Shown piece after piece: positions 56,463 through 64,000 of a stretch of DNA of 64,000 bases. Source of the DNA: Pseudomonadota bacterium (GTDB lineage: Bacteria > Pseudomonadota > Gammaproteobacteria > Xanthomonadales > Xanthomonadaceae). Under the pieces are notes generated by a model. The model worked only from the letters and a program-made list of their open reading frames with translations. It had not been told where the DNA came from and did not search any database. The translations under genes were made by a program, and so were the position numbers. Each line of letters starts with the position of its first letter. Position 1 is the stretch's first letter. The stretch lies in assembly GCA_023388355.1 (NCBI GenBank), contig JAEWGI010000054.1:84441-148440 (forward strand), written 5' to 3'.

Positions 56463-58268
56463 ATGCCTCCTTCCGCCCTTCCACAACCATTGTCCAACTG
56501 GCGCCTGCCCGCGATCGGCCTGGCGGTGGTGGTGATCGTGGTCACCCCGTTCCTGCTGCTGCGCCAGGCCGCGGCGGACATCGACGGGGCCTGGCAGATG
56601 GTGACCCACAGCCTCGAAACCGAAGCCGCCGTGCACCGGCTGGCCGCGGACATGCGCAGCCTGGAATCGGGCGCGCTGTCGCTGGCCGCCGGCGTGGACA
56701 ACGCGCTGCTGCGCGAGCGCGTTCTCGCCAGCCGGGCGCGGATCCTGCCCACCCTGCAGGAGCTGCAGCAGCTGACCCGCAACGACGACGCGCAGCTGGT
56801 GCGCATCGGCGCGCTGCAAACCAACGTGCTGCTGCGCAAGGCGCACGCCGACCGCATCATCGATGCCGAGGCCGAAGCGACCGCCAACGACATCGACGCG
56901 ATGGTGGCGCGCTATCCCATCCACGACCTGATCGAGGAGATCATCACCGCGGAGCAGGGCGTGCTGGCCGTTCGCCAGGCCCGCGCGGAGCGCGTGGACC
57001 GGCGCGCGCGGCTGGCCACCTGGGCGGCGATGGCCGCGCAGCTGCTGCTGCTGGGCGGCCTGCTGGCGTATGCCACTCGCCAGCTGTCGCACCGCCTGCG
57101 CGCCGAGAGCGACGCCCAGCGCGCCAGTACGCGCGCCGGGGTCGTGCTCGACACGGTGCGCGAGCCGATCGTCCTGCTCGACGCCGACCAGAAAGTGGTG
57201 ATGCACAACGTCGCGTTCGCCGAGCTGTATGGCGTGAAGGACGACGCGCGCGGGGAGTCGCTCAAGGATATCGGCGACGGCGCCTGGGACAACGAGCCGA
57301 TCCTGAGGCGGCTGGCGGACGTGCTCTCGCGCGGCCGCGAGCTGTGGGACCACGAACAGGTGCAGCGCACCGCCGACGGCGTCGAACGCACCATGGTGAT
57401 CAACGCCCGGCGCATGCCGCTGCCCGACATCCACGAGGATGTCGCCCTGCTCACCGCCAGCGACATCAGCGTGCAGAAGGCCAGCGACCGCCAGATCCGC
57501 GAACTCAACCGCCAGCTCGAAGGCAAGATCGAGCAGGTCTCGGACGTGAACCGGGAGCTGGAAGCCTTCAGCTATTCGGTCTCGCACGACCTGCGCGCAC
57601 CGCTGCGCCACATCGCCGGATTCGGCGACAAGCTCGGTCGCCACCTCGGCGAGGGGCTGGACGACAAGGGGCGCCACTACCTCGAGGTGATGGTGTCCTC
57701 GGCCCGGCGCATGTCGGCGCTGATCGACGACCTGCTGGTGTACTCGCGCCTGGGTCGCAGCGCGCTGCGCGTGCAGACGGTGGACATGCAGTCGCTGGCG
57801 GCCGAGACCCGCGCCATGCTCGATGCCAACAACGCCATCGAATCGCCCGGCCACGAGATCGAGTGGCGCATCTCGCCGCTGCCGGTGGTGATCGGCGACG
57901 AGAACATGCTGCGCCAGGTGTGGCTGAACCTGCTCGGCAACGCGGCCAAGTACAGCCGCGGCAGCGAGCCGGCGGTGATCGAGGTCGACTACCGCCAGGC
58001 TGCGGACGGCTCGCACGAGTTCGAGGTACGAGACAACGGCGCCGGCTTCGACATGCAGTACGCTGGCAAGCTGTTCGGCGTGTTCCAGCGCCTGCACGCG
58101 GCCAGCGAGTTCCCCGGCACCGGCATCGGCCTGGCCAGCGTGCGCCGGGTGCTGGCCCGCCACGGCGGCCGGATCCGGGCCGAATCCGAGCCCGGCCGCG
58201 GCGCCACCTTCCACTTCACCCTTCCCGCCGCCGGCGACCTGCCCGCACCAAACGAGAACGCACCATGA
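56463..58268 (+). CDS. Sensor histidine kinase with CHASE3-like and PAS domains
   Basis: This is a 601-residue inner-membrane kinase. A helix (about 13-36), a four-helix extracytoplasmic sensor resembling CHASE3 (about 37-180), and a second helix (185-205) form the input. A PAS-like domain (about 222-335) precedes HisKA with His375 (SYSVSHDLRAPLRHI) and the ATPase domain (about 480-595; NAAKYSRG, DNGAGFD, GTGIGLA). The layout matches phytochrome-like SHDLRAPL kinases. GTG 56403 is also possible, but ATG 56463 gives the natural N-terminus. The response regulator overlaps the stop by ATGA. Confidence 0.9.
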   Translation: MPPSALPQPLSNWRLPAIGLAVVVIVVTPFLLLRQAAADIDGAWQMVTHSLETEAAVHRLAADMRSLESGALSLAAGVDNALLRERVLASRARILPTLQELQQLTRNDDAQLVRIGALQTNVLLRKAHADRIIDAEAEATANDIDAMVARYPIHDLIEEIITAEQGVLAVRQARAERVDRRARLATWAAMAAQLLLLGGLLAYATRQLSHRLRAESDAQRASTRAGVVLDTVREPIVLLDADQKVVMHNVAFAELYGVKDDARGESLKDIGDGAWDNEPILRRLADVLSRGRELWDHEQVQRTADGVERTMVINARRMPLPDIHEDVALLTASDISVQKASDRQIRELNRQLEGKIEQVSDVNRELEAFSYSVSHDLRAPLRHIAGFGDKLGRHLGEGLDDKGRHYLEVMVSSARRMSALIDDLLVYSRLGRSALRVQTVDMQSLAAETRAMLDANNAIESPGHEIEWRISPLPVVIGDENMLRQVWLNLLGNAAKYSRGSEPAVIEVDYRQAADGSHEFEVRDNGAGFDMQYAGKLFGVFQRLHAASEFPGTGIGLASVRRVLARHGGRIRAESEPGRGATFHFTLPAAGDLPAPNENAP

Positions 58269-58705
58269 GTGAACTTCGCACCATCCTGCTGGCCGAGGAC
58301 AGCCCCCATGACGCGGAGATGGCGATCGACGCCCTGCGCGAGGCGAACCTGGCCAACCCCATCGTCCACGTCGAGGACGGCGTCGAGGCGCTGGACTACC
58401 TGCTGCGCCGCGGCCGCTGGGCCGACCGTCCGGACGAGGACCTGGCGGTCCTGCTGCTGGACATCAAGATGCCGCGCATGGACGGCCTGGAAGTGCTGAC
58501 CGAGATCCGCAAGACCGACCGCTTCAGGTCGCTGCCGATCGTGGTGCTGTCGTCGTCGCGCGAGGAAAGCGACCTTGCCCGCAGCTGGGACCTGGGCGTG
58601 AACGCCTACGTGGTCAAGCCGGTGGACGTGGACCAGTTCTTCGACGCGGTGCGCACGCTCGGCCGGTTCTGGGCGGTGCTCAACGAGCCGCCGCGGAAGG
58701 ACTGA
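58265..58705 (+). CDS. Single-domain response regulator (Rcp1-like)
   Basis: This 146-residue receiver-only protein has phospho-acceptor Asp66 in LLLDIKMPRMDG, acidic residues in LAEDS, and Lys in VVKPVD. The extended loop around WADRPDED is typical of Rcp1-like regulators paired with SHDLRAPL kinases. It has no output domain. It overlaps the kinase stop by 4 bp (ATGA), so they are a cognate pair. Confidence 0.93.
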   Translation: MSELRTILLAEDSPHDAEMAIDALREANLANPIVHVEDGVEALDYLLRRGRWADRPDEDLAVLLLDIKMPRMDGLEVLTEIRKTDRFRSLPIVVLSSSREESDLARSWDLGVNAYVVKPVDVDQFFDAVRTLGRFWAVLNEPPRKD

Positions 58706-58711
58706 GCGGCC

Positions 58712-59140
58712 GTGGCCACGCCTGCGCCCGATGCCGCGCCGGACGCGGCGCCCGATGCCGCGCCCAATGCCGCCTTGCGGGTGCTGCTGGTGGACGATTC
58801 GCAGGACGACGCCGAGCTGGCCGAGTTCGCGTTGCGCAAGGCCGGGCTGGCGGTGGAATGCCGTCGCGCCAGCACCGCCGCGGGGCTGGAGCAGGCGCTG
58901 CGCGCCTTCGCGCCGCAGGTGGTGGTTTCGGACGTGAACCTGCCGGGGTTTTCCGGCGTCGAGGCGCTGGCGCTCACGCGCGCGTTCGATCCATCGCTGC
59001 CGTTCGTGTTCCTCACCGGCGGCACCGCCCCCGGCGACGCCCCGCCGCCGGCCGAAAGCCTGCTGCTCAAGGACAACCTGGACGCCCTGCCGACGCTGCT
59101 GCGGCAATTGCTGGCCGGCCACGGCGCCACGCACGCGTAG
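58712..59140 (+). CDS. Second single-domain response regulator with Ala/Asp-rich N-terminus
   Basis: This 142-residue receiver has Asp74 in VVSDVNLPG, LLVDDSQDD for the acidic pocket, and Lys in LLLKD. The N-terminus (residues 3-20) is a short repeat of APDA. The start is GTG 58712, 6 bp after the previous stop. With two receivers for one kinase, phosphate branching or a sink is possible (inference). Confidence 0.85.
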   Translation: MATPAPDAAPDAAPDAAPNAALRVLLVDDSQDDAELAEFALRKAGLAVECRRASTAAGLEQALRAFAPQVVVSDVNLPGFSGVEALALTRAFDPSLPFVFLTGGTAPGDAPPPAESLLLKDNLDALPTLLRQLLAGHGATHA

Positions 59141-59252
59141 CCCGATCGGGGGCATCCCGCCCTGACACCCGCGGCGGGACAGCACCCGGGCGACGTGCGA
59201 AACTCCCGGCGTGCCGGCGCCTCTCCCCGTCAATCTCGCCTCCCGCGATGCG

Positions 59253-59744
59253 ATGCCATACGCGGCCAGGGTCGCCGCCGCGATGCTCGTGCTGGCGGCG
59301 CTGGCGTTCGGCGCCCTGTGCCTGTCGCAGCTCTGGCGCGACAATGCCGCACCCGACATCGATCCGCGAGCCTATCCGGCCGCCCGCGAGGGGCGCTATG
59401 CATTGGCCGTGGACCGTTGCGACCGTACCGCCAAGAAGCTCACCGTGCAGGGCTGGCTGGTGCTGCCGGGACAACCGCGCGAGGCCCGACGGTTGCGCGT
59501 GGCGGTGGCGCAAAACGGCCGTTGGCGGGCGCTGGACACGCGCCTGCATGATCGGGACGACGTGGCCGGGCGCGCCGCGGCGGATACTTCCGTGGCCGGC
59601 TATTACCGGCATTCCGGCTTCGAAGCTTCGGTGGACCTGGCGCGGGCCGGAATCGTAGGACCCATCGAGGCGGTCGCCGTCGCCCACGACAGCAGCGCGG
59701 GCGCCGCACTGGTCGCCCTGCCGTGTCCCGGGCTGGTGCCATGA
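59253..59744 (+). CDS. Hypothetical membrane-anchored protein
   Basis: This is a 163-residue protein with an N-terminal helix (residues 5-27) and a beta-rich extracytoplasmic domain (KKLTVQGWLVLPG, LRVAVAQNGRWRAL). I do not recognise the family. GTG 59211 is in frame and would add 14 residues; neither start has a strong ribosome site. The stop overlaps the ATG of the next gene (ATGA), so they act together. Confidence 0.65.
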   Translation: MPYAARVAAAMLVLAALAFGALCLSQLWRDNAAPDIDPRAYPAAREGRYALAVDRCDRTAKKLTVQGWLVLPGQPREARRLRVAVAQNGRWRALDTRLHDRDDVAGRAAADTSVAGYYRHSGFEASVDLARAGIVGPIEAVAVAHDSSAGAALVALPCPGLVP

Positions 59745-61081
59745 GCGCTGCGATGGCCCGACGTTCCGGCGTATGGCTCCCCGCCCTGCTGGTGCTGACG
59801 GTGACCGGCCTGCACCTGGCCGCCATCGGAAACACGCCGGTCGCCGATGACCACTACTTCTCGAAGGCGCTCCAGGAGCGCAGCCTCATCGAGTACTTGC
59901 AGTTCCGCTACCAGCGCTGGACCGGGCGACTGGCGATCGAGGCGGTGCTGGCCCTGCTGGTGGCGCACGGGCTGGCGTGGAAGCTGCTCAATTCGGCCAT
60001 GCTGATTCTGTTCTGCCATTCCGCCGGGCGACTGGGACTGCGCGGGGCGGGCCGGGAGATGATGCCCGGCGCCCCCGCCTTGCTCGCGTTCGCCCTGTTC
60101 CTGCTGATGGCACCGGCGGTGTTGTACGAGTCGGCCTGGTGGCGCACCGGTGCGATCAACTACCTCTGGCCGGCGGCAACCGGCCTGTACAGCCTGCTGG
60201 CGTTGACAGACCGCAATCGCAACACCCCGCTGCGCCGCCTCGCCTGCCTGCTGTCCGCGGGTTTCGCCAGCCAGCAAGAGCAGTTCGCGCTGTTGCTGTT
60301 GCCGGTCGCGACATGGCTGATGCTGACCGATCGCGATGCCCGGCCCCGCGACCGCGCCTGGGATCTGGCGCAGTGGCTGTTCATGCTGGCCAACGCCGCA
60401 CTGCTGTTCTGGGCCCCCGGCTCGCGCAACCGCTATTTCGCCGAGATCGGCACCCATTTCCCGGACTACGGCTCGCTCGACCTGTTCGACCGTGCTGCGA
60501 TCGGCGTGGAGCTGATGCATGCCGGCATGGTGGACCCGGCGAACCTGCTGGCGGTGGTGGCCGCAGCGCTTGCGCTCGTGCTGCTGGTGCGCTGGCCGAC
60601 CGGCGCGCTGGTGAAAGCCACCCTGATGCTGCCGTTGGCCTATGTACTGGTGCTGGCACTGGCACAGACTGTCCTGCCCGACCCGCACGCCCTGCGCGGC
60701 TATTTCGCGCCGCCTCCGATGGGTGGTGCGGCCGCGTCTTCGTTGCGCACTTACGCGATGCACGCCTGGCTGGCCACGGTGAGCGTTGGCCTGGCGCTCG
60801 CCTGCAGCCTGGCGCTGGCGCGCACGCCGCTGGACCTGCTGCGCAACGTCGCCGTCTTCGCGCTGGGCCTCGGCCTGGTATTCGTGCTGGGCCATTCGCC
60901 AACTGCCTACGCGTCAGGCAGTCGCATCCACTTCGTCGCCCAGGTGGTGCTGCTGGTCGCCACATTGGGCCTGCTTGGCGCATTGCGCGAGCGGTTCGGC
61001 GCACGGGCGTGGTGGCTGGCCGTGTCGTTGATCGCGGTGCTCGCGCTCAGCCGGATCCTGGGACTGCTCGGCGTGGGCTGA
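59741..61081 (+). CDS. DUF6056-like polytopic membrane protein
   Basis: This 446-residue protein has about 10-11 membrane helices. The first loop has PVADDHYFSKAL, and later RWTGRLAIEA and ESAWWRTGAINYLWPA. That pattern of acidic first loop and Trp/Arg second loop is seen in GT-C-type glycosyltransferases and DUF6056 proteins. It could transfer a sugar from a lipid carrier at the outer face of the inner membrane (inference). Coupled by overlap with the gene before it. Confidence 0.68.
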   Translation: MSAAMARRSGVWLPALLVLTVTGLHLAAIGNTPVADDHYFSKALQERSLIEYLQFRYQRWTGRLAIEAVLALLVAHGLAWKLLNSAMLILFCHSAGRLGLRGAGREMMPGAPALLAFALFLLMAPAVLYESAWWRTGAINYLWPAATGLYSLLALTDRNRNTPLRRLACLLSAGFASQQEQFALLLLPVATWLMLTDRDARPRDRAWDLAQWLFMLANAALLFWAPGSRNRYFAEIGTHFPDYGSLDLFDRAAIGVELMHAGMVDPANLLAVVAAALALVLLVRWPTGALVKATLMLPLAYVLVLALAQTVLPDPHALRGYFAPPPMGGAAASSLRTYAMHAWLATVSVGLALACSLALARTPLDLLRNVAVFALGLGLVFVLGHSPTAYASGSRIHFVAQVVLLVATLGLLGALRERFGARAWWLAVSLIAVLALSRILGLLGVG

Positions 61082-61151
61082 GAGGGCCGGGGCCGCGGGC
61101 AACCTCGACCGGACCGCCGCACGCGGTAGCGCATCTGCGCAGCGGCGCGGG

Positions 61152-63470
<2,319 letters not shown>

Positions 63471-63497
63471 GGTCGGTCGGGCGGCGGCGGAAGCCCG

Positions 63498-63503
63498 ATT
63501 CTA
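63498..63503 (-). promoter_or_regulatory. -10 box of maeB
   Basis: TAGAAT on the minus strand, 27 nt before the maeB ATG. Confidence 0.4.
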
Positions 63504-63661
63504 GCCGTTCGCCCCCGGCACCTCCCGCACGATCCCCGCACCCGGCACGCAGGAACCGGCCGAACGCACGCGCGCAGCGCCTGGGAGGTGGCGCGCCCGC
63601 CGCCAGCGCCGGTTGCGCCAAGGCTCCGCCGCCCACGCGGACATACCGTACATCCGCAAAG

Positions 63662-63798
63662 CCCATAGGTTGGGGTAAGCGCAGCGAACCCCAACGACCC
63701 ACGCCGCGCGCCCGACAAGCGCCCGGGGCGCCGGGCCGGCACCGTTGCCTGGCGTGACCTGCGCGTTGGGGTTCGCTTCGCTTACCCCAACCTATGGG
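63662..63798. repeat. 137-bp palindromic element, copy 1
   Basis: CCCATAGGTTGGGGTAAGCG and its exact complement form 20-bp terminal inverted repeats. A second inner inverted pair (GCGAACCCCAAC / GTTGGGGTTCGC) follows. No ORF is inside. A second copy lies 79 bp away. Confidence 0.8.
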
Positions 63799-63805
63799 TC
63801 TGCGT

Positions 63806-63880
63806 TCAGGCGGGATCGCCGTTCGAAATCCGGTCGAGGCGGATGCGGTTGGCGAACAGCGAGAACGCCAGCAACAGCAT
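63806..63880 (-). pseudogene. 3' remnant of a membrane-protein gene cut by repeat copy 2
   Basis: A 24-codon frame reads MLLLAFSLFANRIRLDRISN then GDPA and stop. It has the look of the last helix and tail of a membrane protein, but the sequence upstream of the ATG is repeat copy 2 (the ATG itself comes from the repeat end). The original gene cannot be named; its 5' part, if present, lies beyond the window. Confidence 0.4.
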
Positions 63881-64000
63881 AGGTTGGGGTGAGCGCAGCG
63901 AACCCCAACGACCCACGCCGCGCGCCCGGCAAGCGCTCGGAGCGCCGGCCCGGCACCGTTGCCTGGCGTGACCCGCGCGTTGGGGTTCGCTTCGCTTACC
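63878..64000. repeat. Palindromic element, copy 2, cut by the window end
   Basis: It begins CATAGGTTGGGGTGAGCG and is about 94% identical to copy 1 over the visible part. Its left end abuts the gene remnant at 63806-63880. Confidence 0.75.

Overview
The window is about 70% G+C and densely coded. Protein families and gene order point to the Lysobacteraceae (Xanthomonadaceae; Lysobacter/Luteimonas-like). The evidence is the order prmA - DUF3426 protein - fis - purH - lipoprotein - purD, ptsI followed by mgtE, and the erpA/DUF6776 pair. This placement is an inference from family and synteny knowledge, not from a search.

Layout. 1-6602: 3' end of ptsI, magnesium transporter mgtE, a lipoprotein esterase, pyrB, ruvX-yqgE, a SlyD-like isomerase, and tag. 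6663-10130: Mn-type superoxide dismutase and a large tandem GT2 glycosyltransferase. 10248-17720: prmA, a zinc-ribbon/DUF3426 protein with a hexanucleotide repeat tract, fis, purH, a lipoprotein, purD, and an aminotransferase. 17752-24833: DODA-like dioxygenase, an MFS-acyltransferase fusion, ampE, nudC, erpA, a DUF6776 protein, and a DUF4126 protein. 25053-29960: a two-gene signalling unit, a degenerate REC-GGDEF-EAL protein and a hybrid histidine kinase. 30001-31738: bfr, bfd, rppH, and tRNA-Met. 31786-45457: mostly accessory or poorly known genes, including a hydrazine-synthase-alpha-like lipoprotein with a CxxCH motif, a DUF2167/membrane/J-domain operon, a tannase-family hydrolase, an SLC13 transporter, and an alcohol dehydrogenase. 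45712-53232: aqpZ and aceE flank an insert of visibly lower G+C. The insert carries a DUF3883 protein and a compact restriction-modification unit: ribbon-helix-helix regulator, C5-cytosine methyltransferase, GIY-YIG nuclease. 53423-61081: a PP2C phosphatase/HATPase fusion, a STAS antagonist, a histidine kinase, two response regulators, and a two-gene membrane unit. 61152-63470: maeB. 63471-64000: two copies of a palindromic repeat around a gene remnant.

The most interesting accessory system is the restriction-modification unit. Its first gene encodes a small ribbon-helix-helix protein, and a compound palindrome lies over the predicted promoter just upstream. That suggests repressor-type timing control of the methyltransferase and nuclease, which is an inference from arrangement.

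Two patterns recur. Six genes (pyrB, yqgE, tag, prmA, ampE, the DUF6776 gene) have a TANNNT-like -10 box exactly 6 nt before the start codon, which predicts leaderless mRNAs. Short palindromic repeat elements lie between genes. Three share a 28-nt core although their ends differ, and another REP-like pair codes for the C-terminal tail of RuvX.
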